A DNA stretch of 64,000 bases, from the NCBI GenBank assembly GCA_963971405.1, contig OZ020492.1, positions 16,460,204-16,524,203 of the forward strand. The letters run 5' to 3'. Position numbers and translations under genes: made by a program. How positions within the stretch are numbered: the stretch's first letter is position 1; every line of letters begins with the position of its first letter. Shown piece by piece: positions 40,891 through 51,469 of the stretch. The notes under the pieces are model-generated. The model searched no databases, was not told the origin of the DNA, and worked only from the letters and a program-made list of their open reading frames with translations. Source of the DNA: Psococerastis gibbosa (lineage: Eukaryota; Arthropoda; Insecta; Psocodea; Psocidae).

Positions 40891-41940
40891 GTATTTCAAT
40901 TCCTTGAAAGTGAAAGTTCTGCTTTCAGCCTCTCATCGATATTTTTCAAAACCAGCCTAGTGACCTAATTTCAGGGGGAGTCCCTGCCCCTAAGCGAAAT
41001 ATTTAAAAGCGTACATTAATTTTCAAAATTTTCCCCCGTGGGAGACTCGCGAAGCCCTCCCGGCGATTGGTTAATTGTAGTGAACCACCTCAGCCTTGTA
41101 AAAGAAAGCCAATTTTTTATTTGGTCAGAGCCCTGTTTACCCCCTCCTTCAACTAACAAAAATCCGGAATCCATACCTGTCTAATTAAAATTACAAGACA
41201 AAAGAATAATCAGTCCTAGCAGTGGAAGCCTGGGATATTTCCACTCCATTCAAAATCAAAATGCCTTTTTATTTTTCCCTCATCCTTCCCAGCGAAATCC
41301 CTGGAAATAAACTGCACTTCTGAAATGAAATGAGAAATGAAAGTAAAATGCCATTTCATATTAATATTAATTCTCTGAAACATTATATTTTTCGTTTCAA
41401 TTGACGTCTTTCCTTTATGATGTACAGTGCACAGTTGCAAAAGAGGAATTCTGAAATTGGTTGTAAAATAACTCGGAAACTTCAAAATCCCAAGCTATAA
41501 CATTTTCCGAGTGGTTTGTGAAGGTAAGCGAGAGGGTGAATATCGATATTTGATATGTCAGCGGTTAAAATAGGGGAACGCTCCTAAAATAGCATTCTAC
41601 ACCGTGTTGATCTGTTTTATGCGTCCTTCTTATCCACGATAATCTTTCAAAGGGTTGAGGTCGCCCTTTTCACGAAAATCAAGAAGACTGGGAAATATTA
41701 TTTTTGGAAAGAGAAACATTTCATTGTCTTTTGAGAGCGGTATTTTATCACATTTCACGAGAAATTTAGTTTTTATTTCTCTCTGCTCGATCGTGAGATG
41801 AATGACATGATACATATAGGAGGAAATAGGGATCATCTCAATTTACAGTTTATTTACTTGGTTCAAATCGAGCTTGGTTTGACGTTTTCGCCTATTTCAC
41901 CGGGAGGGAGGTCAGATAATATCATTTTCTAAATAAATAA
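40891..41940. other. no repeat or gene recognised
   Basis: Two minus-strand ORFs (41216-41485, 89 codons; 41630-41836, 68 codons) have no family resemblance I know. A short GGGGGAGTCCC / CCCGTGGGAGACTCG patch at 40973-41050 is a remnant of the G/C-rich repeat. The rest looks single-copy within this window. Confidence 0.35.
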
Positions 41941-41944
41941 ATGA

Positions 41945-42129
41945 CATTTTGTTGTTTCTATTACTAAGCCAACCTAGCGGAGTTAAGGCTATAAAGCCCT
42001 CTCTTACACTCAACTAGGAAGGCCCGGGACCGACTGCTTTACATGCCCTCCGAAGCATGGCCAGAAAATGTAGCTAGTGTGGGACTTGAAGAAACAACCT
42101 TTCGGGTGAAAGTCAGAGTCCGTACCACT
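41945..42129 (-). repeat. SINE family B, main part (split by a hAT element)
   Basis: Body and head are present in minus orientation with a (TTTA)n tail at the left. The head is cut within GTACCACT and resumes at 43664 with the duplicated GTACCACT and TACATGTC. Confidence 0.9.
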
Positions 42130-43663
42130 CAGTGTTCGTCCGAGACCGAGACCGAGACGAGACTACGGGTCTTGGTCTCGATTTGCATGGTCTCGGTATC
42201 GGTCTCGAAAAAATGACCTGGTCTCGGTCTCGTCTCGAAAGTCTCGGTTTTCAAATAGGCATATATTATTGTAATAACCGCCTGGACAGTAGACTGCTAT
42301 ACTGCCCACTGAATTGCAATGCATGCATAAGCATGTTTTTTCCTCAGATTCTGGCCATCACGAACCCAGGGGCTGTCCCACCCCGGCCTCGGCTTATTCT
42401 AGTCCTAAGTTCAAGTTGGCATCCCTATCCTTGCTTAACTTATGGCGTTTGGCTTAGCCTAGAATTAGCGGAGGTCGTGGAACAGCCCTAAAAGTCTGCT
42501 GTCGCAGCTCTTCTACTTACAGTAGGTGGAACTCAAACAGTGGCGTCATTGCAGAATTTCCTTAAGGATGGCTTTGGGGGGGCAAGAACGGTTAAAATAG
42601 GTACACAGTGCATATTATTCATAGGGTCATAGGGCGACCCCCCCCCCCCCAGAGACCCAAATGGCGCTACTGACACATCGGATGCTCTAGTGCATTTACA
42701 ATTGTGACAGAGCTTCAGCACACGCCAAGGGGTACCCAGAAATATAGAAATATCAGAAATATTTCTCTAGGGGGGGCAGGGGGTGCGGTTTCATGCTATA
42801 GTAACTATTTGAATTGTTTTACGTGGGAAGTTTATCGAGTCTTCACCCCTGGGGTCCTCACTGGCACAAATACAGTATATACTGCGTATGGATAAATGCT
42901 TATGGAAATGTAATAATAATAATGACTGTCAAAATAAGAAAAGATTGAATATTGCCACTAAAACAATCATTAAAATGGGTCCAAAAGATTTTTTTTAGTT
43001 CTTTTAATTGAGGTATAAAAAAAAATTGGACCAACAAACCCCCTGGCAACATCGAGAATCGAGAAGCCAAGGAGGGGGCTTTGGGGTCTGAAGCCCACCC
43101 CCCTTGAATTGTAAAAAAAAAAAAAAAAAATCCTTGCATTGTTCTGTTTGATATTTTACCTGTTTTTTTTTCTCCCTCTAAAAACACTAAAACTGTGTGT
43201 TTTTGAATGTAAATTCTTAAAAATTTTCGGGGAGGGGGGTTTATACCTCCTCGACCCCCTGGTAGTTAGCCCCTCACGAAATAAAATCCTGGCTACGTGC
43301 TTGTCGAGAATCATAATCTGCAAGCAAGGAATGGAATAATTATATAGAATATATAGAAGATAAGCAAGATTGTTGTCTAGCTAAGCAAAACTCCGAACCT
43401 GGTGTAAACACATAGTTGACATAGTGCATAGGCCACATAGACGGAGATCATTCAATTCATTAACAGGGGCGTCATTATACGAGCGACAACTGAGTTCTTG
43501 CACAGAATGTATTACTATTACAGATTCACCAAACCCAAACCAAGATCATTTCGAGACGGTCTCGCTCGTGTTTTATTGGTCTCGAGTCTCGGTCTCGAAA
43601 CCGAGACTCTGAAGTAGTCTCGGTCTCGGAAAAAGTCTTGTTTCGAGACCGAGCCGAACACTA
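42130..43663. mobile_element. non-autonomous hAT element, 1534 bp
   Basis: Ends CAGTGTTCGTCCGAGACC and, reversed, TAGTGTTCGGCTCGGTCTCG, with a perfect 8-bp duplication GTACCACT (42122-42129, 43664-43671). Both subterminal regions are packed with a GAGACCGAGACC/GGTCTCGGTCTCG hexamer-like repeat (42138-42255 and 43550-43655). The interior has no transposase. It carries G/C-run repeats, including AAATCCTGGCTACGTGCTTG near 43287-43306, a family G end. The ORF over the left subterminal repeat is low complexity. Confidence 0.95.
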
Positions 43664-43690
43664 GTACCACTACATGTCTTGACTTACATG
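43664..43690 (-). repeat. SINE family B, 5' tip
   Basis: GTACCACTACATGTC completes the SINE head interrupted at 42129. Confidence 0.85.
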
Positions 43691-43849
43691 TGTCGTTCTC
43701 CCGCCACGCTTTGAAACGATTTGGTGAGGAATAGAGGCACACTATGGATTTGAGCATTTAGGTGCCGCCATACTGATATATACTGTATGTATTCCGATAC
43801 AATATTTCTGTATTGTACAGACTATTTTATATTTGTAATGTAATGGGGC

Positions 43850-44200
43850 ATTGATACAGAAGCCGAGTTGCTACTGACGGTTAAGAAACGGAAACTAACG
43901 TACTTCGGTCATGTGATGAGGAACAGAAAGTATCTACGAATGTACGATACCCTCACTTTCCGCGATGTAAGCAATCTAAAATGGTAGCTACTATACTGAC
44001 CGTTGTCCGTATTGTTATTTCATATTGGTAAATTAATGGGGAATCGGTACAAAAGCTAGTTGCTACTGACGGTTAAGAAACGGAGACTAACATACTTCGG
44101 TCCTATGATTAGGTACGAAAAGTATCGCCTTCTGTATGTAATACTCCAAGGGAAGATAGAAGGACTGAGGGATCCCGGCAGAAGAAGAACATACTGATTG
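43850..44200 (+). pseudogene. RTE remnant, two overlapping-type copies
   Basis: 43855-43945 reads DTEAELLLTVKKRKLTYFGH and then VMRNRKY, the RTE connector. 44040-44170 repeats the same sequence (GCTACTGACGGTTAAGAAAC, CATACTTCGGTC) with frameshifts and continues into GGAAGATAGAAGGAC, so the fragment is duplicated in tandem with about 185 bp offset. Confidence 0.75.
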
Positions 44201-44405
44201 TAAAACCTGAGGCAGTGGTTTGGCAAAAGCACGACTTCTCTTTTCATCTCATTACTCTCCAAGGTACAAATTGCCATGATGATCGCCAATCTTCGATAAA
44301 AGCGGCATTAAAAGAAAGATTTTAAATCAATTGCATAATTTAAATCTTAATTATTATCATAATTATTAATTTAAATACCTGCAAAGGCTTTCACATCCGG
44401 CGTCG

Positions 44406-44515
44406 AATGAAGAGCCAGTAGAATCCGGGCTGATGGGCCGTGGTCGAAATGAAAGTGAACTTCAACCTTCACTTTGACCACGGCCCATCAGCTCGGATTC
44501 TACTGGTACTTCATT
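44406..44515. repeat. 110-bp palindrome
   Basis: Left AATGAAGAGCCAGTAGAATC, CGGGCTGATGGGCCGTGGTC and the right arm (reversed AATGAAGTACCAGTAGAATC, CGAGCTGATGGGCCGTGGTC) pair with few mismatches around a short loop. A rearranged partial copy at 44645-44708 (AGTGGAATCCGG, GATGGGCCGCGGTC, GGATTCTACTGCTTCGTC) shows that it is a dispersed or duplicated foldback unit. Confidence 0.85.
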
Positions 44516-44709
44516 AAATAACCTCATTTATCGATAGCTTTAAAATCAAAGTAAATTAAAATCAGTTTCTTTATGGTACAGATATTCAAGGTAGAAACTT
44601 ATACAGAATATATAATTTAAAAACTTTCACGGTCGGAGTTATTTCATGAAGTAGTGGAATCCGGAATGATGGGCCGCGGTCAACCCGGATTCTACTGCTT
44701 CGTCAAATT

Positions 44710-45315
44710 TATATAAATTACGTTTGTGTAAATCGGAAAGCGATGGTAGACATCTTTGTTTCTGGTTGATGACAGTGGCGGCGCTATGGGGGTGCCTGGG
44801 TGGCCTAGCTCCCCGAAACTTCCTTCTCCCACCTACTTTTGAGATATTTTAAACGTTATTATATTGCAGATTTTTTTATATTCAAAAACGTCAAAATTGG
44901 TTAGGTTCACGGATTTTTTGCCAAATTACTCTTCAGATTTTGTTGAAATTCGGCATGTCTTGAATCGGCATGGTTTACAGAAGTCATCCCTCCCCCTAAC
45001 CCCCCCCCCCCCCAAAAAAAAAAAATCTCGAAAACGGCCTCCCAATTTTTTTACCACATTTTATTATGTATTCATTATTGGTATAATAAACAAAACCCAC
45101 CAGATCGCTTACCCCTGATAGTTTGGTTCTGAGGGCAACAAAATTAAAAACGGCTCAATTTTTATGACAAATTGACTAAAAAATTGCATTTGACGAAAAG
45201 CCTTTCCATCGGTGCTTCAGGCATGAATTTGGTGTAAAATGGAGTAAAGTAGATTTTTTTTCAATGAGGTTTAGGCTTGAAAATATTATTTTTTGATGGG
45301 CTGGATCCGTACCTG
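44710..45315 (+). repeat. family A remnant between hAT-like ends
   Basis: CAGTGGCGGCGCTATGGGG at 44774 resembles a hAT left end, and GGGCTGGATCCGTACCTG at 45298-45315 is a family M right end, but their termini do not match and no duplication is seen. Between them are family A blocks: CAAATTACTCTTCAGATTTTG, AAATTCGGCATG, a C run (45000-45013), CTTACCCCTGATAGTTTGG and GAGGGCAACAAAAT. Confidence 0.5.
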
Positions 45316-46066
45316 ACTCCTATGCATTATGGCATGCCTTGTCATTTACTAATATAGTACGTCCGTCCACCCATTCTAGGCTATGCAATATTATTCCATC
45401 AATCAACCCATTCCTTTAGGATAAGGAAAATTGTTTTAACCTAAATGTACCCATGGGAAAATTATAGAGCCACTTCAATGTACTTATATATAAATCGGAA
45501 ACGGGCTCTCTATTAAGGGACTGGTCCTTAATTGTGAATCTGCCGTCATTTGCTAATAACCGTTAAGTTAGTTGGTACTCACTGCAGTGCCGGGTTTGGC
45601 TATGGGGCACTGTGGGCCCGGGCCCCAGGGCCCCCACAAAAATGGGGCCCCCACAAAACGAAAAAATACAAATAAAAAATTGAAAAAATTAAAAAAAATC
45701 AAAACAGATAACTTTTTAAATTTTCGCGGGAAATTCGAACGCATCGTGGCATTAATGACTCATTTTTGATAAAAATTTAACAAAAAATGAAGTATGTCCA
45801 CTCCTGCTCTGAAACCACGATTGTTTTGCTTCATTAAATACAAATTGAAAATTTGAAATCAAATTTCTAAATTGAAACTACTTTTATCAGCACTTTCTGG
45901 TTGGTATATTGTTAAGGTAAGTAGCATAAGTTAATTCTTATATTAGAGGCGGAAGTACCTAATAGTTGTTCTTTATAAGATAAGGTCCTTATTTTTCGTA
46001 TTCTGCGCCCATTTACCACAATTCACAGAACGCATCAAAACTTTGTAAGCCTATTAATTTTAATAC

Positions 46067-46260
46067 GAAATGTGCCCAGCCACGTGGTCGCCACAAAATC
46101 GAGCACGTTATAAATATAAAATTCATTGGTCTAAAATGTTATATGTCATAAAATGTTATATTATAAGACGCATGATTCGGAATTTTGAGATGTTTTATAC
46201 AAAAGGGGATAAAAAATAAAATGTATTCGATTTTGTGGTGACCACGTGGCTGCACATTTC
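46067..46260. repeat. inverted repeat in the hAT 5' region
   Basis: GAAATGTGCCCAGCCACGTG, GTCGCCACAAAATCGA at the left and, reversed at the right, GAAATGTGCAGCCACGTGGT, CACCACAAAATCGA. Arms of about 36 bp enclose an AT-rich middle. It is either a small MITE that inserted in the transposon or an element-specific regulatory foldback, 110 bp upstream of the transposase start. Confidence 0.75.
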
Positions 46261-46370
46261 ATCTTAAGTAGGGCAATAGGAACAAGTGGACTAGATAATT
46301 AGGCTCTGGCTAGTGAGTTCTGAAAAAACTAATTTATTACAATTTTTATTTTTGATTCCGTAGTGAAATA

Positions 46371-49120
46371 ATGGATCGTCACAAGGGAAAACGCGAATAT
46401 GCAAGCGGCAGTGAAAAGCGGAAAATCGCAGCAGATAAAGAAAACAAAATTCAAGATGTTTTATCTAAAACGCGCCGTATAACGGATTTTGTAACAAAAA
46501 TAGAGACGGGTCCATCTACTCCTAGTTCTACTTCTAATTTTGTTGAAATGATGAGTGGTGATTCTGATTTTCCTGCATCTTCTCAAGTTATTGCTAGCCC
46601 TACCCAAGAGGTAAGAGTTTGACTTTAATTACTTAATTAAGGTGACCGCAATCAAAAATTACCGACCCCACTCACCCCAGTAATTCTTATGGAATTAAAA
46701 ATGGGGGACTCCTGTTAATTTACTGTATGAATTAAACCTACCTAAACTTGAGTCGGCCATGCCGAAAGGATTGTTTACAAAATTAATTACAACTGTAATT
46801 GTTTTACTTGTAGGCAGTAATTGATAACAATGACGAATCCGAAAATACTGCTGATGATGGATTTTGCAAAGAAAATGACGTGGGATTGTGGCCAGCAGTT
46901 CTTAGTCAACAACACATCGACTATTGGATCAAGAAAGGAAATTTGGAAACTCAGCATTGTAATGAAGATATTTTGAAAGAAAAAAGCTTGGGACAAGTAG
47001 ATGCAGTGAAAAGAAGAAAATGCCATGCAAGTTTATTCCTTCGTCAAACTCAGGCAGGCAAGTCTATAAGCCGCTCTTGGTTATGTTTTTCACCTAGTAC
47101 GGGGAAGCTATACTGCTTTTATTGTAAATTGCTCTGCAAATCAGCAAATCAGTTTTCAACTGAAGGGTTTGCTGACTGGAAGCATGCGTCTGAGCGTTTG
47201 AAAAGACATGAAACTACCGTAACGCATTTGCAAATAGTTTGCCAATTTAAGCATCTCTCAAACGAGGCAATGCGTATTGATCGTGAGTTGGCCACACAAG
47301 TGAAGGAGAGCATTGCTTATTGGCGAAACGTTCTAAACAGATTGATTTCCGTCATAATATTTCTTTCTGGACGAGGACTTGCCTTTCGAGGGGACAACGA
47401 AATTTTGGGATCAACCAAAAATGGCAATTATTTGGGAGTCCTTGAGCTAATTGCACAATATGATCCGTTTTTAGTAGGCCACTTAGAGAAGCATGGAAAT
47501 CGTGGCAGTGGTAGTGGCGGCGTTAACTACCTATCTGCCCACATTTGCGAAGAATTAATTGCGCTGATGTCCACCAAAGTTAGCGATGAAATAATTAAAC
47601 GCTTAAAAGCCTGCAAATATTATTCGGTTTCGGTAGATTCAACAACTGACGAAGGCCATATAGATCAAATGACTGTGATTGTCAGGTATCTAGAAGAAAG
47701 CACACCAAAGGAAAGATTTCTTAGTTTTATGCCAAACCAAGGCCATAAAGCTAAAGAATTATTTGATGGCCTCAACAAAGTTTTAAAAAAGTTCGGCCTG
47801 GATTTGAAAGATATTCGTGGGCAGTCGTATGACAATGCTTCCGCTATGAGTGGAGAATATAGTGGTCTACGCACTTTGGTGCTAAATGAGAATCCTTTGG
47901 CTTTATGGGTTCCATGTTTCAATCATTCCCTCAACTTAGTGGGCACAAAAGCGATGGACTCCTGCTCCCAATCGAAATTATTTTTTAGCTTTCTTGAGCA
48001 AATTTATGTATTTTTTACAAGTTCCACAGCTCGGTTCAACGTCCTTTCAAATGTTCTAAAAAGTGCTGCGAAGAAGTATGGCCACAACATACCAGTGCCC
48101 AAAAGAATCAGTTTAACCCGGTGGTCCTCAAGAGCGGAAGCTACTAATAGCCTAGTTTTGGGCTATAACGAAATACGAGAAGTCCTTAAAGATCTCTCCG
48201 AAGAAGATGTCCAAGCAAGTGGACTCTATTTGCAAATTACCACGTTGGAGATAGCAATTTACGCTGTTCTTTGGAACGATATACTGGCAAGGGTGAATGC
48301 AGTAAACATCAATCTCCAGAATCCAAGAATCGACATTAATACTTCGATCAGTGTGATGGAGTCCCTTAAGATCTTCATTGGGGAATTTAGGGATTCTTTC
48401 CAAGAATATGAGAAAAAGGGTGTTGAATTGTGTGGGCACAATTCTTATAAATCGGAAACTTTGCGGAAGCGGATCCGAAATGTGAGGCTAAATCCTTTGG
48501 ATTATGGGAAAACTGAGGAAGCTGAATTCAGTCATAGCGAGAAATTCCGAATCGAAAGTTTCATTCCCATAATTGACCAGTTTATGCAATCATTGGATCG
48601 GAGAATTTCAGCATATGAAGACATAAATAGGAAATTTGGATTTTTACAATATTTAGAAAAAATAAGCCCTGATGATTTGAAAACTAGGGCAGAGAACCTG
48701 GTGAGTTGTTACACAGGTGACTTGGACGGTAACTTGTACTTCGAGCTAGTACAGTTTCGTGAGTTTGTGAAATTATTTGTGATAGATGATGCACAAAAAA
48801 ACAATATAATCGAAGAAAAACGTATCAGTTTTGAACGGTTCATGTACAATTTGATTTTAGAAAGAGGAGTAGCTGATAGCTTTCCCAATGTAGAAGTACT
48901 TTTGAAGATGTACTTAGTTATAATGAGTGGCAACATAAGCAGCGAGCGATCTTTTTCCGTACTAAAACACATAAAAAATCCTCGTCGCACCAGTTCTTCT
49001 GAAGCTCGGCTTAGCCATCTTTCAATGCTGAATATAAATCACGACATAGTGGCAGCGTTAAATTATGACGATATAATTGACAGTTTTGCTGTAATAAAGA
49101 GTCGAAGAGTGCATCTTTAA
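46371..49120 (+). CDS. hAT transposase, ZMYM1/DUF4371-like (two exons, intact)
   Basis: Cut-and-paste transposase. Exon 1 46371-46610 (80 codons, lysine-rich; KRKIAADKEN could be a nuclear signal) ends at GAG|GTAAGAG. The 203-bp intron ends TTACTTGTAG|GCAG at 46813. Exon 2 46814-49120 stays in frame (phase 0), giving 848 residues. A TTF-type zinc finger lies at about 166-220 (C181, C184, H212, H218 in YCFYCK and KRHETTVTH). The hAT core shows D355 (SVDSTTDE), D420 (QSYDNASAMSG), C448/H451 (VPCFNHSLNL) and R516-W517 (SLTRWSSR). The dimerisation region has E at about 791 (SSERSFSVLK). All expected catalytic positions are kept. AATAAA overlaps the stop (49120-49125). Read from exon 2 alone the protein would lack its start. 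The spliced model restores one. Confidence 0.93.
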
Positions 49121-49420
49121 ATAAATTAAAATTTTGTGTTTATAATTAGGTACCTATTAATTTATTCCTTTTAAAAATACACCGCAGTGTCTACAGCTTT
49201 AGTTGAGTAGCCCTTAGGCTTGTATTGTACTATTGACTTGACTTTATATTACTAAGAATCGCTTTTCTTTTTTATAATGATTTTGCAACCTGTGTCACCA
49301 TTTTATAATTTATTGTGGGATATTCGTCTAAGGGGATTAGAAATTTCTCCCCGAGAAAGGGCCCCCACATAATTCGGGCCCACGGGCCCCCACAAGCCCA
49401 AACCCGGCACTGACTCACTG

Positions 49421-49830
49421 CGAAAGTAGACTTCTTCAATGACCAAAAGCCTGTTTCCATTTACGTCTTAGCACCTCAAATAATCAATTTCCAAATTGCC
49501 CTCGCGGGGGTTCTGAATTGCAAGAATAGAAGGTGAACTAAAGCTAATTCTAATCTCAAAACTCAAAGGTAGTAGGGATCATTACAAAATTTAACCCATT
49601 TGACATTCATGGAAATGATATAGGCCTTCTGAGAAATTGGAAAAGGATGAATGAATGGAGCAATGAATGAATTTATTTTCCTCTCATATTTATTACACCG
49701 GTACAATGTTATTATTACTGTTATTATTTAGAGAGTTGAACTGACTTATATCTTGGTACCTTTTGAGCAGCATAATTATTGGGATCTCATCAGTGCATCT
49801 CCATCATTCATTGATATAATCAATCATTAT
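49421..49830. other. unassigned
   Basis: No ORF or repeat recognised between the hAT duplication and the next family A copy. Confidence 0.3.
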
Positions 49831-50676
49831 TGCTTTCCAATTTATACGTAGTATAAGGAAAGCTTTGTGTCGGTGGAAATTTTCGATTCCGAGATTACAA
49901 CGGATTTACACGTTTTAAGGCCCCAGGAACCCAAAAACGGTTTTTACGAAATGTCTGTCTGTCTGTCGTTCTGTCGGTCGTTCTGTCTGTCTGTGCGTCG
50001 ATTTCCGGGCAAATTCGGCATGTAGGTTCACAAAAATCATACCTCGGGACCATTTCTTTTTATTTGGGGCTAACTCAATGGGGGGGGGGGGTTATTTTCA
50101 AAAAGACTCCAAGAAAACACCTTAAAAAATTATTTCTCAAAAACGGCTCCAACGATTTTTTTTAAATTCATATATAGTGTAGTCGTCTTTAATGTAGACA
50201 AAATGAGGGGGGTTGCTTGTCCCTTGATAGCTTGCTTCTGGGGGTAAAAAATAAATATAACTAAATTTCAATGAAAAATGACTAAAAAATAATTTTTCTG
50301 TGAAACCTTTCTATCGATTATTTCTACCTTCAGGCATGTTTTAGGTGTTAAATAGAGTAACGATACCGGACAGGTTGCTTTCCCAAAAAACAATTTGGTT
50401 TTGTGCAAAAAATTTGTCTTTTTGAAAAAATTATAGAAAATTCACGCTCAAATGCATTGCGTGCTCTGTCATTATTGCTGTGTGGTAATGTGTTGGTCTG
50501 ACCTATCTAGAATTTACCTCACCTCCAGTGACGTTAGATGGACAACCCCCCCCCCCCCCCGATATTTCGGAAATCTAACCATGGGAAAAGTATTTACCAT
50601 GAAATTACTCATTTTCTCTATCTACTAATTTTGATAAATTGGAAAGCATGTTCGAGTAAACTCGGACCGGTTCTTT
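49831..50676 (+). repeat. repeat family A, complete copy
   Basis: Starts TGCTTTCCAATTTATACG and ends CTCGGACCGGTTCTTT. All landmarks are present, with the G run in GGGGGGGGGG at 50081-50091 and the C run at 50547-50560. Confidence 0.93.
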
Positions 50677-50729
50677 ATAGTATTATATTATTAACAATAC
50701 AATCATTAAATTGTCTTAGATTTTAGTGG

Positions 50730-50860
50730 CATGCATATTTTCAGTACGTCCCGGCCAGCCATAGCCTAGATCGCGGGTTCGAATCCTAGCTAGTCTAGAT
50801 TTTTTATGATTCTCTAATTTTAGTAATAATAATAATAATAATAATAATAAACGTCTTATA
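50730..50860 (+). repeat. tRNA-derived SINE (family R) with AAT tail
   Basis: CGCGGGTTCGAATCCTAGC is an excellent box B, preceded by GCCAGCCATAGCCTAGAT (decayed A-box half) and followed by TCTAGATTTTTTATGATTC and (AAT)n at 50823-50849. No closed acceptor stem. Confidence 0.6.
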
Positions 50861-51469
50861 TTTACGGGGCGAGACTTAAGACTAGAAAGTCTTTTTCTGC
50901 CTAACCCACATCCAAAAACAATACAATTTACAAAATACATACGCTTAACGTAAACAATCTTATTCTAACAATGCATAAAAAGAACTTATTCTAAAGTGGT
51001 TACATCATTGATGGCTGTACTGCGAAATTTAGCTATGCGTACAAAACCCGATACTGCGGGGCTGCCCCTCTTATTAACGTCTGTAAACCCCTTCAATTAA
51101 AAACAAATCATGTGAATTGCATCACTCTATGTGGGATGAAAGATATGCAATAATAACGCTTTGAATGGCAACTTAATCATATTGTTATGAAACTGTAATG
51201 AAGAATTTTTTATTACGCGCCATGGTATCCTGTTACGGCCAATTACTCCATTTTGGAATCGAGTATAAAATTGGACGAATGGATTTGATACGAGAATCAA
51301 ATCAAATCAAAAAACTTGATTTCACTCGCAATCGACACCCATTGACCCGTAAGCTTTAGCATAGATCGCTCATTGATTTGCCAACTGTTTTAACTGCAAA
51401 AAATAATTTTTTTTTATTTCTTCAAAAAATTTAATTTTTTCCCTCTTTTTTACGTTCAACCGACCTATC
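50861..51469. other. unassigned
   Basis: No gene or repeat recognised. AATCAAATCAAATCAA at 51296-51311 is a short local repeat. Confidence 0.3.

Larger units (their letters stand above)
45585..49412 (+). mobile_element. complete hAT transposon, 3828 bp
   Basis: Ends CAGTGCCGGGTTTGG on both sides in inverted orientation. Subterminal GGGCCC/GGGGCCC words are clustered at 45611-45655 and 49369-49396. The perfect 8-bp duplication ACTCACTG is at 45577-45584 and 49413-49420. A complete spliced transposase gene on the plus strand lies inside. Intact duplication, ends and gene imply recent insertion. Confidence 0.97.

Noticed and set aside
42132-42491. 119-codon ORF with an RDRDRDETTGLGLD start
   Set aside because: It is the translation of the GAGACC-repeat end of a hAT element and has no protein-like composition after it.
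44774-45315. A single hAT element from CAGTGGCGGCGC to GGATCCGTACCTG
   Set aside because: The two termini are not inverted copies of each other and there is no target duplication.
47665-48990. Minus-strand ORFs within the hAT gene
   Set aside because: Antisense shadows. The plus-strand frame carries the conserved motifs.
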